Assembly (NCBI GenBank): GCA_050260775.1
Contig: JBLNCP010000040.1
Span: 39,663-103,662, forward strand
DNA length: 64,000 nucleotides
From: CALABS01 sp050260775
GTDB lineage: Bacteria; Pseudomonadota; Alphaproteobacteria; Rhodospirillales; Magnetospirillaceae
Reading direction: 5' to 3'
Shown here one piece after another: positions 36,250 to 44,336 of this stretch; position 1 is the first letter of the stretch; each line of letters begins with the position of its first letter. The notes beneath the pieces were generated by a model that saw only the letters and a list, made by a program, of their open reading frames with translations, had not been told where the DNA came from and did no database searches. The translations under genes and the position numbers were made by a program.

Positions 36250-37002
36250 TTACTGGAAGTCCGGGTTCTTCCAGCCCTTGGCGCCGATCTTGTCGGCCGG
36301 CGGCTTGATGCGCGACACGTAGTCCAGCACCGCCTTGGTGTCCCGCTCGGTAAAGGTCTGGATCTGCTTGACCATGTCCGGGTTGGCGTTGCGGCGCTTG
36401 CCTTCCTTGATCCACTGGTACTGGCGCAGCAGGTAGTTGTAGTGCTGGCCTTCCAGGCGCGGGAAGTACTTGTCGTTGTTGCCTTCGCCGTGCTCGCCAT
36501 GGCAGCGGACGCAGTTTTCCTTGTACAGCTTCTTGCCGTGCTCAAGGTCGGTCCCCTCGCCGACGCCCGGCTCCGGGTTCATCTTGAGGGTCTGGATGTA
36601 GGCCGCCACGTCGGCGATCGCCTGAGGGCCGCCGATCTGGTCGGGCAGCGCGAACGGATACATGGTCGGGTTGTCGCGGTTGAGCGCGCGGATGTCCGCC
36701 AGCTGCTTGATGATGACCCGGGGGTGCTGGCCGGCCAGCTGCGGGAAGGTGCCGTCGGTCTGGCCCCAGCCCTCGGGCAGGTGGCAGGCGGCGCACACTT
36801 CGTAGACTTCGCGGCCGTTCTTGAGGTCGGGCTTGAGGTGCAGCGCCTCATCCTGCTCGCCGCCACCGGCGTTCCAGGCGTAGTCCTTGTCGCCCAGCGA
36901 CTTGCCCTGCTGCGGCTTGTTGCCGGCACCAGCGGCGAAGGCAGCGGCGCCGACCAGGGACACGGTAGCGGCCAGCGCAATCGCGCGAACGTAAGTCTTC
37001 AT
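36250..37002 (-). CDS. Diheme cytochrome c (cytochrome c4-like) of the nos cluster
   Basis: A 250-residue periplasmic protein with a signal peptide ending AFA (residue 23) and two class I heme domains: CAACH (about residue 70) and CVRCH (about 163). Met ligands are likely in the MYPFALP and ANPDMVKQI regions. It probably carries electrons from NosGH to NosZ, as NosC1/NosC2 are proposed to do. A possible Fnr-like box lies 70 bp upstream, inside the end of the next cytochrome gene (37066-37079). Confidence 0.8.
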   Translation of the reverse strand: MKTYVRAIALAATVSLVGAAAFAAGAGNKPQQGKSLGDKDYAWNAGGGEQDEALHLKPDLKNGREVYEVCAACHLPEGWGQTDGTFPQLAGQHPRVIIKQLADIRALNRDNPTMYPFALPDQIGGPQAIADVAAYIQTLKMNPEPGVGEGTDLEHGKKLYKENCVRCHGEHGEGNNDKYFPRLEGQHYNYLLRQYQWIKEGKRRNANPDMVKQIQTFTERDTKAVLDYVSRIKPPADKIGAKGWKNPDFQ

Positions 37003-37061
37003 AACTCCACTCTCCGACTCGATCGTTGTTTAGGAAAACCTTAACTCCCCCCCGGGACCGA

Positions 37062-37652
37062 TCACTTGACGTTGGCTAAGAAGTCCGCGATCGTCTCGAG
37101 CTCTTCGTCGGTGACCAGGTGCATGACCGGCTGCATGGCGGCGGTCAGACCGTTCTTGCGCACCGAAGTCTTGATGTCCTTCATCTGCGTGATCATGTAC
37201 GCCTTGTCCTGGCCGGCGATGGCCGGATAGTTCTTGAGGACCGGCTTGGTGCCATCCTTGCCGTGGCAGGCGACGCAGGTCTTGGTCATGAACAGCTGCT
37301 TGCCCGGATGGGCGGCGTCGCCCTTGCCGGTGATCGGGCCCAGGGTCGCCAGCCAGTCGGCGATGGCGCGCATCTGCGGCTCGGTCACGTCTTCCAGGAT
37401 CGGCTTCATGGTGTCGGCGGTCAGGCCGTTGGCGCGGGCGCCGGACTTGATGTCCTTCAACTGACCGAACACGTAATCGGCATTCTGACCGGCCAGCTTG
37501 GGATAGCCGGCATCCATCGGGGTCTTGGCGTCTTCGCCGTGGCAGGCGGTGCAGCCCTTGTCGGCGAACAGCTGCTTGCCGTCCTCCGCCTTGGCGGGCG
37601 CGGCGGCAACGCCCAGGGCGACTGCCAGCGCCAGGAAGGGAATGGTTTTCAT
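37062..37652 (-). CDS. Diheme cytochrome c4-type protein of the nos cluster
   Basis: A 196-residue protein with a signal peptide ending AKA (residue 22) and two near-repeat heme domains. These show CTACH near residue 35 and CVACH near residue 130, each followed by a GYPKLAGQN or NYPAIAGQD block as in cytochrome c4. It probably donates electrons to NosZ. The ATG at 37652 is chosen over an upstream start that would cross the terminator after nosZ. Confidence 0.82.
   Translation of the reverse strand: MKTIPFLALAVALGVAAAPAKAEDGKQLFADKGCTACHGEDAKTPMDAGYPKLAGQNADYVFGQLKDIKSGARANGLTADTMKPILEDVTEPQMRAIADWLATLGPITGKGDAAHPGKQLFMTKTCVACHGKDGTKPVLKNYPAIAGQDKAYMITQMKDIKTSVRKNGLTAAMQPVMHLVTDEELETIADFLANVK
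37066..37079 (-). promoter_or_regulatory. Possible Fnr-like box inside a cytochrome gene
   Basis: TTGACGTTGGCTAA fits the same pattern as the boxes before nirT and nirS and is centred about 70 bp before the ATG at 37002. It overlaps the last codons of the upstream cytochrome gene, so the match could be chance. Confidence 0.25.
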
Positions 37653-37680
37653 TTCCGAGTCACTCCGTAGGACATTGCCT

Positions 37681-37713
37681 AAAAAAGGGGGCGGACCCTT
37701 GGATCCGCCCCCC
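37681..37713 (-). terminator. Rho-independent terminator after nosZ
   Basis: On the minus strand a 9-bp stem GGGGGCGGA/TCCGCCCCC is followed by six T (complement of 37681-37686). It should end much of the nosZ message, leaving the two cytochrome genes and the maturation genes to read-through or a separate promoter. This would give more NosZ than accessory proteins. Confidence 0.75.
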
Positions 37714-37733
37714 AAATCAAGAACCCTCAGGCG

Positions 37734-40028
37734 TTACTGGACCTTCTTGGCCCCGTTCTGCTCGAGGTAGGTCTTGGCGCGCAGACCGATGTCCGCAGCC
37801 TTGACCTGGTACTGCCACCACTGGTTGGCCCAGAGGGCGGCGTTCTGCCAATCGGCCTTCTTCGCGTAGTCGTCCGCCTTGGCGCGGGCATCCTTGGCGA
37901 AGTTCAGCTGATCGGTGGCGTCTTCCACCAGAGCGACGACCTGCGGGAAGTCCTTGTAGTTGACGCTCATGATGTACGCGACGACCGAGTCGATGACCGC
38001 CTGGGTGTCCAGGTTGGTCTTGTGCTGCTTGTCGTAGTCGGCCTGGGTGTACTTGACGCCAGCCTTACCCTCGACCGCGGCCGCCTTGTAGTTGGCCGGC
38101 TGCACCAGCAGGTAGCCCTGCATTTCGAGGTGCAGCGCCGAGCAGAACTCGGTGCAGTAGTACGGGTAGACGCCGGCCTTGTTGGCCTTGAACGACGCCG
38201 ACGCGGTCTTGCCGGGCTCGAGCGACAGGTTGACGTTGTGCTTCGACACCGCGAAGCCGTGGGTCTCGTCCTGCGCACGCTCCAGGTTGGTCAGGTGGAC
38301 GGTCACGTCGTCGCCCTCGGTCACCTCGATGATCTCGGGGGTGATGTGCGAGCGGATGACAGTGCCGAAGACTTCGACCTTACCCGGCTTCTTGTCGGTG
38401 TGCTCCTGGCCGGCGCGAACGGCGGCCGGATGCTTCTCCTCGGTACGCGAGTCGGTACCGTGCGGGTAGCGAATATGCGGCTTCAGCTTGTCAGCCGCGA
38501 TCGCAACCGCGTAGTGGGGCTCGCCGAGCGGCAGCGGCATGTCATAGAGCAGCTGCAGCTTGTCGTTGGAGGCGTCGATCAGCTGGTGGTTCTGCGGATG
38601 GAGCGGGCCGACCGGGTTGAAGCGGTCGATGGCCAGCTTGTTCAGCGCAACCACGTACTTGCCGGCCGGGTGAGCCGAGTCGCCTTCCATGGCCATCAGG
38701 TGGCCGATGTTGTAGTGCACGGACACCTTGTCGATGACCTTGCCCTCACAGTAGTCCCACTTGGCCAGCATCGAATCGACGTACAGCGAGGTGTACGCGA
38801 TGCAGGGCTTGGCGTCGTACTGGGTGTGAAGCGGGCCGAGGCCCAGTTCAACCTGCTTGGACGCGGACTTGTTCATGTCGAGGATCGGCACGCCGTACTC
38901 GTCCTTGCCCGCGAACTCCCCGGCCTTGATCAGGCCCTGGATCTTCTCGAACGAATAGACGGTGGTGTGGCTGTCGAGCTTGCCCGAAACGATGATGTTC
39001 TTGCCGTCGGGGGTCACGTCGACGCCGTGCGGGCTCTTCGGCTCGGGGATCAGGAACAGCACGCCTTCCTTGGCGGCGGTGGCCAGCTCGATCACGGCGT
39101 GGCCCTTGACCTTCTTGAACTTGCCGGCCTTGAACAGCTCTTCAGCCTTCTTCCAGTTCACGACATGGAGGAAGTCGGTGTCCTTGGCGGAGCAGCCCGC
39201 TTCGAACGGCGGACGGCCGCGCTCGATGCCGCCGACATAGCGCTCGGAGCAGAACGAGTTGGTGAAGGACCAGCCGTCCGACGCGCCCTTACCGAAGTCG
39301 GACAGGTCCTGGCTGTAGGGCGGCAGCTCGATGGAGAACGAGTTGTCCGGCTCGATGCGGCCCTTCTCGCGGTTGAACTTCCAGTAGGTCACCGCGCCGC
39401 GATACTTCTCGTTGAACTGCTCGGTCGGCACGAACTCGCCACCCAGCGGAGCGGCGTACTGGGCCGCTTCGATGATGTAGTCGGTGTTGGGCGACACGAA
39501 GGTGCCACCGTGCTCGGACTGCAGGATCGGGTTCTGGACGATCTGCTTGGTCTCGAAATCGCGCAGGTCGATGACGGCGATACGGGGGGTGTTCTTGTCG
39601 TTGATGAACAGCCACTGGCCGTCATAGTCGCCGTTGGTCTCGGAGATCGCGGGGTGGTGCGTATCGCCGAACAGGACCTGGCGGCCTTCGACCATCGAAC
39701 CCTGCTCGAGCACCTTCTTGGACTCGTCGTCGTAGCCGTAGCCCTGCCAGGGCTCGGGCGTGAAGACGCCGATGTACTTCAGGATGCGCATCGAGGGGAT
39801 GCCGTAGACGATGACCTGGCCGCTCTGACCACCCGAGGAGAACACGACGAATTCGTCGCGCTTGCCGGTGGGCGTATAGGTCTTGCTCGCGGCGAGCACG
39901 TCCTTTTCGGTCAGGCCGCGACGCTTCATCACGTCCTGCAGGCTCTCGGCGGCCATCGCTTGGCTCGCCGCCAGGGCGCCAAAGCTCGCCGTCGCGAGCA
40001 GGGCCGCCAGCATTTTGCTTGCTTTCAT
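37734..40028 (-). CDS. nosZ: NosZ, nitrous oxide reductase (clade II-like)
   Basis: A 764-residue periplasmic enzyme reducing N2O to N2. It has a Sec-type signal peptide (MKASKMLAALLATASFGALA) without twin arginines, which is a clade II trait. CuZ histidines include DTHHP near residue 123 and SEHGG. The CuA site CTEFCSALHLEM lies near residue 630. After CuA it has a further stretch of about 120 residues rich in Trp and charged residues but without CxxCH, so it is not the cytochrome tail of Wolinella NosZ. The ATG at 40028 follows GGTGGGG; a longer frame from 40070 lacks a signal. Confidence 0.95.
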   Translation of the reverse strand: MKASKMLAALLATASFGALAASQAMAAESLQDVMKRRGLTEKDVLAASKTYTPTGKRDEFVVFSSGGQSGQVIVYGIPSMRILKYIGVFTPEPWQGYGYDDESKKVLEQGSMVEGRQVLFGDTHHPAISETNGDYDGQWLFINDKNTPRIAVIDLRDFETKQIVQNPILQSEHGGTFVSPNTDYIIEAAQYAAPLGGEFVPTEQFNEKYRGAVTYWKFNREKGRIEPDNSFSIELPPYSQDLSDFGKGASDGWSFTNSFCSERYVGGIERGRPPFEAGCSAKDTDFLHVVNWKKAEELFKAGKFKKVKGHAVIELATAAKEGVLFLIPEPKSPHGVDVTPDGKNIIVSGKLDSHTTVYSFEKIQGLIKAGEFAGKDEYGVPILDMNKSASKQVELGLGPLHTQYDAKPCIAYTSLYVDSMLAKWDYCEGKVIDKVSVHYNIGHLMAMEGDSAHPAGKYVVALNKLAIDRFNPVGPLHPQNHQLIDASNDKLQLLYDMPLPLGEPHYAVAIAADKLKPHIRYPHGTDSRTEEKHPAAVRAGQEHTDKKPGKVEVFGTVIRSHITPEIIEVTEGDDVTVHLTNLERAQDETHGFAVSKHNVNLSLEPGKTASASFKANKAGVYPYYCTEFCSALHLEMQGYLLVQPANYKAAAVEGKAGVKYTQADYDKQHKTNLDTQAVIDSVVAYIMSVNYKDFPQVVALVEDATDQLNFAKDARAKADDYAKKADWQNAALWANQWWQYQVKAADIGLRAKTYLEQNGAKKVQ

Positions 40029-40116
40029 CTTCCCCACCTTCGAACTGTTATAAAAAAGAAAAAGGGTCACCCAAACACTTCGCCCGAGAGGATGAATTCT
40101 CGTTCATGATCGAGCC

Positions 40117-40130
40117 GTGACCTTGGTCAA
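40117..40130. promoter_or_regulatory. Fnr/Dnr-like box between nosZ and the SCO gene
   Basis: GTGACCTTGGTCAA is one base different from the box at 6453-6466 in the nirT-nirS gap. It is centred 95 bp before nosZ and 74 bp before the SCO gene on the other strand, so it could control both. Confidence 0.5.
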
Positions 40131-40197
40131 GTCGAAGGAGGTAGTGCCTGTGCCTTAATGGGTGTAGGAACTAGGCGCCCCTGGAGGAGGTTCAAGG

Positions 40198-40830
40198 ATG
40201 AAACGCAAGGGATTGGTCATTGCCGCCGGCTTCGTCGCCGCTTTGGCGGGGGTCAACCTGGGCATGGTGCCGCGCCTGATGGCCGCCGACCCCGCCCCCG
40301 CCACCACCCCTGCCGACGAGTCTGCGGTCGACGAGATCTCCGGCCGCTTCCTGCTGACCGCGATGAACAACCGGCCGGTGTCCACCGAGAGCTTCGACGG
40401 CAAGATCCGCCTGATGGCCTTCGGCTACACCTACTGTCCGGACGTCTGCCCGACCACGCTCGGCGTGATGGCGGCCGCGCTGGACGAGCTGGGTCCCGAC
40501 GCCGAGCAGGTGGTCCCGCTGTTCATCTCGGTGGACCCCCGCCGCGACACGCCCGAGCACCTGCGCTCCTACCTGTCGGCCTTCGGCCCCAGCTTCATCG
40601 GGCTGACCGGCAGCAAGGAGCAGATCGACGCGGCGGCGCGCGCCTTCAAAGCCCGCTACGCCATCGTGCCGCCCCAGCCGAACGAGGACCCGCGCTACTA
40701 CGTGGTCGACCATTCCGCCGGCATCTACGTGATGGGCCGCCAGGGCCAGTTCATGGCCCGCCTCGGCCATGCGGCGTCGCCCCGCGAGGTGGCCGACCGC
40801 ATCCGCCAGATCATCAAGCGCGGCGGCTGA
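40198..40830 (+). CDS. SCO1/SenC family copper chaperone
   Basis: A 210-residue periplasmic protein with an N-terminal anchor or signal (VIAAGFVAALAGVNLG). The thioredoxin-like fold carries the copper motif CPDVC (Cys80, Cys84) and the third ligand His172 (VVDHSAG). SCO proteins deliver copper to CuA sites. Here, divergent from nosZ and sharing its intergenic region, it may serve the CuA centre of NosZ or of the sNOR-like enzyme. RBS GGAGGAGG is a little far from the ATG at 40198. Confidence 0.88.
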   Translation: MKRKGLVIAAGFVAALAGVNLGMVPRLMAADPAPATTPADESAVDEISGRFLLTAMNNRPVSTESFDGKIRLMAFGYTYCPDVCPTTLGVMAAALDELGPDAEQVVPLFISVDPRRDTPEHLRSYLSAFGPSFIGLTGSKEQIDAAARAFKARYAIVPPQPNEDPRYYVVDHSAGIYVMGRQGQFMARLGHAASPREVADRIRQIIKRGG

Positions 40831-40833
40831 TCC

Positions 40834-41439
40834 ATGCGCCGGCGGACGTTCATCGACCGGGTGGCGCGCCTGGGCGTCGCGGCCGTCGCCCTGACGGCCC
40901 CCGCCGCCATCCGCACCGCGCTGGCCGGCCCGGCGGTGGCGCAGGGGCTGTTCATCCACGACAGCCCGCGCCCGCTGCCGGGGCTCGACATCAAGGACGC
41001 CGACGGCAAGCCGGCGCCCCTGCCGGCCGGCAAGGCCGCGGTGCTCAACCTATGGGCCAGCTGGTGCCTGCCCTGCGTCGCCGAACTGCCGGCCCTGGAC
41101 CGGCTCAAGCCGCAGGCGGACGCCCTGGGGGTCGCGGTGATCGCGCTGTCGCTCGACCGCATGGGCGCATCGGCGGCGCGCCAGGCCTTCGGCCGCATCG
41201 GCATCACCACCCTCGACATCCGCGTCGACGACACCCGGCGGGCGGCCGAGGTGCTGGCCGCGCCGGTACTGCCGACCACCATCCTGGTGGACCGGGAAGG
41301 CCGCGAGGCGGCGCGCTTCATCGGGCCGGCGGCCTGGGATTCACCGCCGGCGCTGGCGCTGGTGCGCGCGCTCGCCGCCGGCAAGACCCTGTCGCCGGAC
41401 ATGGCGCCGCCCTTGGTCAAGGCCGGCATGGCCCCGTAA
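40834..41439 (+). CDS. TlpA-like periplasmic thioredoxin
   Basis: A 201-residue protein with a twin-arginine-like N-terminus (MRRRTFIDRVARLGVAAVAL) and a thioredoxin fold with active site WASWCLPC (Cys78, Cys81). TlpA and related proteins reduce copper-site cysteines, working with SCO in CuA assembly. It starts 3 bp after the SCO stop, so the two are probably one unit. Confidence 0.85.
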   Translation: MRRRTFIDRVARLGVAAVALTAPAAIRTALAGPAVAQGLFIHDSPRPLPGLDIKDADGKPAPLPAGKAAVLNLWASWCLPCVAELPALDRLKPQADALGVAVIALSLDRMGASAARQAFGRIGITTLDIRVDDTRRAAEVLAAPVLPTTILVDREGREAARFIGPAAWDSPPALALVRALAAGKTLSPDMAPPLVKAGMAP

Positions 41440-41521
41440 GGACGCTACGATCAGAGGAATTGCGAGGGACACCCGGATGTGGCGGCGCGGCCCATGGCCG
41501 GCAGGCCCACTCGGGCAAGCG

Positions 41522-41929
41522 TCACACCGGGGGGGCGCGGGGAAGCTTGTGAAGGGAGGCCTCCCCGCCGGTCGGAGCCATGACGGCAACCGGGATCGGA
41601 GTATCGGCCGCGCTCGCGGTGGGGATTTGAAGTGTCGGGGGCGGCAACGCCCCGTTCGCCAGTTGTGCCGCCTGACAGACCAGGCAGCACTCGTCGCCCT
41701 TCGCGGGAGCCTCCCCGCCCGCAGGAGCCGACGGGTCGCCGGGCTGCGGGACGTGGCAGATGAAGGAGCCGAGCGGCCCCTTCGCCATGGCCGGGCTGGT
41801 CATGGCGAACAGGGACAGCGCGATGGTGCCGGATTGGAAGGCCATGCCGACCATGACGAGCAGGACGGCAAGCTCGCGCAGCATGGCGCGCGCCGCTTTC
41901 CCGTACTGTCGTTTGGCCGCTAGGTTCAT
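41522..41929 (-). CDS. Small DUF2946-like membrane/exported protein
   Basis: A 135-residue protein with one hydrophobic segment (ELAVLLVMVGMAFQSGTIALSLF) followed by a loop with cysteines in the pattern FICHVP...DECCLVCQAA and a Pro-rich tail. This resembles DUF2946 proteins, which are often near copper genes. Cys and His residues could bind copper. The ATG at 41929 has GGAGGAG upstream. An Fnr-like box lies 55 bp upstream, suggesting induction with denitrification. The assignment is tentative. Confidence 0.6.
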   Translation of the reverse strand: MNLAAKRQYGKAARAMLRELAVLLVMVGMAFQSGTIALSLFAMTSPAMAKGPLGSFICHVPQPGDPSAPAGGEAPAKGDECCLVCQAAQLANGALPPPTLQIPTASAADTPIPVAVMAPTGGEASLHKLPRAPPV

Positions 41930-41977
41930 CCGGCTCTCCTCCAATACGGAGGATTGCCGAAGTGCGGGCAAACCTAT

Positions 41978-41991
41978 GTGACGGTGATCAA
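41978..41991 (-). promoter_or_regulatory. Fnr-like box before the DUF2946-like gene
   Basis: GTGACGGTGATCAA (GTGAC-N4-ATCAA) is centred 55 bp before the ATG at 41929. It is close to the other Fnr-like boxes in the window and matches the Fnr half-site ATCAA fully. Confidence 0.4.
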
Positions 41992-41998
41992 GTGCGGA

Positions 41999-42898
41999 TC
42001 ATCCCACCGCAAAGGAGGCGCCCAGGCTGACCTGCCCGCGCGCCGGAACGGTACGGACGTCGGCCCCGGCATTGGTGGTCTCAACGCACAGCATCCGCTT
42101 GTAGTCCTCGTGGTCGAGGTCCCCCATCGCGGCGGCGGTCGCGACCCACGGATTCCACACCACCGCACTGGCGCTGCCCAGGGAGGCGATGCGGATGGTG
42201 CGGCCGAGCGCCGGATCAGCCACCGCCAGCTCGGCGCCCACTCCGGAGTAGATGCGATCGACCTCGCCCGCGATGGTGACCGGCCCCGCCTGGGTCTTGA
42301 CGGCCCCACCGTCCATCTTGTCGATGTAGGAAACGCCGTCCAGCCCCTGCACCTCGGCCCGGCGGATGTCGCCGACGCGAAGATAGGTGTGCAGGGCCTG
42401 GGTCACGGTGAACGGCGTGGCGCCAAGGTTGCGGGTGATGAGCTCGACGTCCAGCGTCGGCCCGACGGTCGCCCAGAGTTCCAGTTCGAAGGCCTGCGGC
42501 CAGATGGCGCGCGTCTCGGCGCTGTCGGCCAAGCCGAGGCGGACCCGGACGCGTCCGTCGCCGAGGTCGTCGGTCCCCACCAGCGCCCACGGGCGGTTGC
42601 GGACGAAGCCATGCGCCGCCCGCCCCTGCCCCTCCGGATCCGGCCCGAACCACGGCCAGCACACCGGGATGCCGCCCTTGATCGCCTTGCCCTCGGCCCA
42701 ATAGGCGCGCTCGCTGACGAACAGCACATCCTCGGCCTGGCCGGCGGGGCGGTAGGACAGCACCTGCCCGGCATAGGTGGAGATCAGGGCGGTGGCTGCG
42801 GGGGTGTCCACCGCGACCATGGCGAAGCCGCCCTTGCCTTCGACGATCCGCACGCGGCCGCCGATACCGAACATCTTATTAAGCTGATCGAGATTCAT
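41999..42898 (-). CDS. D-hexose-6-phosphate epimerase-like (YeaD family) protein
   Basis: A 299-residue galactose-mutarotase-fold protein with family motifs GGIPVCWPWFGPDPEGQGRAAHGFVR (first part; His in the active site) and VWNPWVATAAAMGDLDHEDYKRMLCVE. It interconverts alpha and beta glucose-6-phosphate forms in carbohydrate metabolism. The ATG at 42898 follows GGAG. It is unrelated to its neighbours in role. Confidence 0.88.
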   Translation of the reverse strand: MNLDQLNKMFGIGGRVRIVEGKGGFAMVAVDTPAATALISTYAGQVLSYRPAGQAEDVLFVSERAYWAEGKAIKGGIPVCWPWFGPDPEGQGRAAHGFVRNRPWALVGTDDLGDGRVRVRLGLADSAETRAIWPQAFELELWATVGPTLDVELITRNLGATPFTVTQALHTYLRVGDIRRAEVQGLDGVSYIDKMDGGAVKTQAGPVTIAGEVDRIYSGVGAELAVADPALGRTIRIASLGSASAVVWNPWVATAAAMGDLDHEDYKRMLCVETTNAGADVRTVPARGQVSLGASFAVG

Positions 42899-42926
42899 CA
42901 GGAGCTCCGCAACTATCGAGGCGATC

Positions 42927-44336
42927 CTAGCCCGCCGCGGGAGCGGGGGAAACCGCCCGCTGGGGCAGGTGGATGACGAAGCTGGTCCCACACCCTGGGG
43001 CGCTGGTGACCGAGATGGTGCCGCCGTGCTTGCCGACGATGTCGTGCACGATGAACAGGCCGAGCCCCGAGCCCTTGCCGATCTCCTTGGTGGTGTAGAA
43101 GGGGTCGAAGACGTAGGGAAGATCGGTTTCAGGGATGCCGCATCCGCTGTCCTCGACGGTCAGCGTCACCGCTTCGTCGTCCTTCGCCGCGCTGACCCGG
43201 ACCGCGCCTGCGCCGCCGCAGGCCTCGGCGGCGTTCTTGATGAGGTTGAGCAGCGCCTGCTGCAGCCGCTGGCGATCGGCGGAAACCTGCAGGCCGGCGG
43301 GAACGTCGACCTCGATGGCCACGCCGCCCGGCACTTGCCCCCGCACGAACCCCACCGTCTGCGCCACCAGGTCCTGCAAGGCGCACGGCTCGCGCATGAA
43401 GGCGTGGTGGCGGCTGCAGTCGAGCAGGGCGGCGACGATGCGGCGGGCGCGCTCGGTCTGGTCGTCGATCTGGCAGAGCCCGTCCCGCAGGAAGGCACGG
43501 TCGACGCCGTCCCCCTCCTCCAACAGGATCTGCGCCGTCGACGAGATGTTGGACAGCGGGTTGTTGAGCTCGTGCGCGACGCCCGACAGCATGACGCCCA
43601 GCGACGCCAGTTTCTGCGCCACCAGCATCTGTTGCTGGCGCAACTCCAGTTCGCCGAACACCCGATTGAAGGCGCGCGCCAGCGAGCGCACCTCGGCATC
43701 GCCGGCCGGCAGGTCGAGGCGGCCCAGGCGGCCGGTGGCCACCTCCTCCAGGCGGTCCTGCATCGCCTTGAGCGGGCGGGCGACCTTGACCGCCAGCAGC
43801 ACGCCGACCGCCAGCACCAGGGCCAGGCTGCCGCCGACCATGCCGAGCACGAGGGTCCGCTCGCCCCGCATGGCGTCGTGCACGCCGTCGCGGCGGCGCT
43901 CGGCCAGCACCTGCGCCTGCGCCGAGAGCTCCTTGCCCTCGTTGCGCACCTCCTGCTCGGCGGCATCGTCGGGCTGGGCGGCGTAGGCGGCCATGCGGGT
44001 GCGGTAGCTGGCCAGGATGGAGGCGAGGCCGCGGGGGAGCTCGGGGGCGCCGCGGTCGGCCAGGGCGACGGATTGCTGGGCCAGCAGCACCTCGACACGG
44101 GCGACGGCGGCGACATTGGCTTCGAGCTCGGCCCGGTCGCCGTAGAGGAAGTAATTCTTCTCGGTCCGGCGGATGGCGGCGACGCTGTCCACCAGATCGG
44201 CGACGGTCTCCTCGATGACCACCACCCGTTCGCGGCGCCACATCTCGTGCAGGGCCAGCAGCGACAGCCCGACCGCGACCGCCACCAGGGCGACGGCGCC
44301 GAAGCCGAGCACGATCTTCAGCCGGAGCGAGTTCAG
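42927..44336 (-). CDS. Sensor histidine kinase partner of the NtrC-type regulator
   Basis: A membrane kinase of about 469 residues with two helices (about 5-28 and 165-187), a periplasmic four-helix-type sensor between them, HAMP, a HisKA domain with SGVAHELNNPLSN carrying the phospho-His, and HATPase_c with NLIKNAAEAC and GSGLGLFIV. It phosphorylates the downstream-acting regulator encoded just upstream. No ATG fits. A CTG at 44336 overlaps the regulator stop as CTGA and has GGAG nearby; a GTG at 44312 is the alternative, so the start is uncertain by 8 codons. Confidence 0.85.
   Translation of the reverse strand: MNSLRLKIVLGFGAVALVAVAVGLSLLALHEMWRRERVVVIEETVADLVDSVAAIRRTEKNYFLYGDRAELEANVAAVARVEVLLAQQSVALADRGAPELPRGLASILASYRTRMAAYAAQPDDAAEQEVRNEGKELSAQAQVLAERRRDGVHDAMRGERTLVLGMVGGSLALVLAVGVLLAVKVARPLKAMQDRLEEVATGRLGRLDLPAGDAEVRSLARAFNRVFGELELRQQQMLVAQKLASLGVMLSGVAHELNNPLSNISSTAQILLEEGDGVDRAFLRDGLCQIDDQTERARRIVAALLDCSRHHAFMREPCALQDLVAQTVGFVRGQVPGGVAIEVDVPAGLQVSADRQRLQQALLNLIKNAAEACGGAGAVRVSAAKDDEAVTLTVEDSGCGIPETDLPYVFDPFYTTKEIGKGSGLGLFIVHDIVGKHGGTISVTSAPGCGTSFVIHLPQRAVSPAPAAG

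Noticed and set aside
38022..40109. Long open frame on the plus strand opposite nosZ (695 codons)
   Set aside because: It is the antisense of a highly biased, GC-rich real gene; the translation is low-complexity and rich in Val, Leu, Gly and His with no domain.
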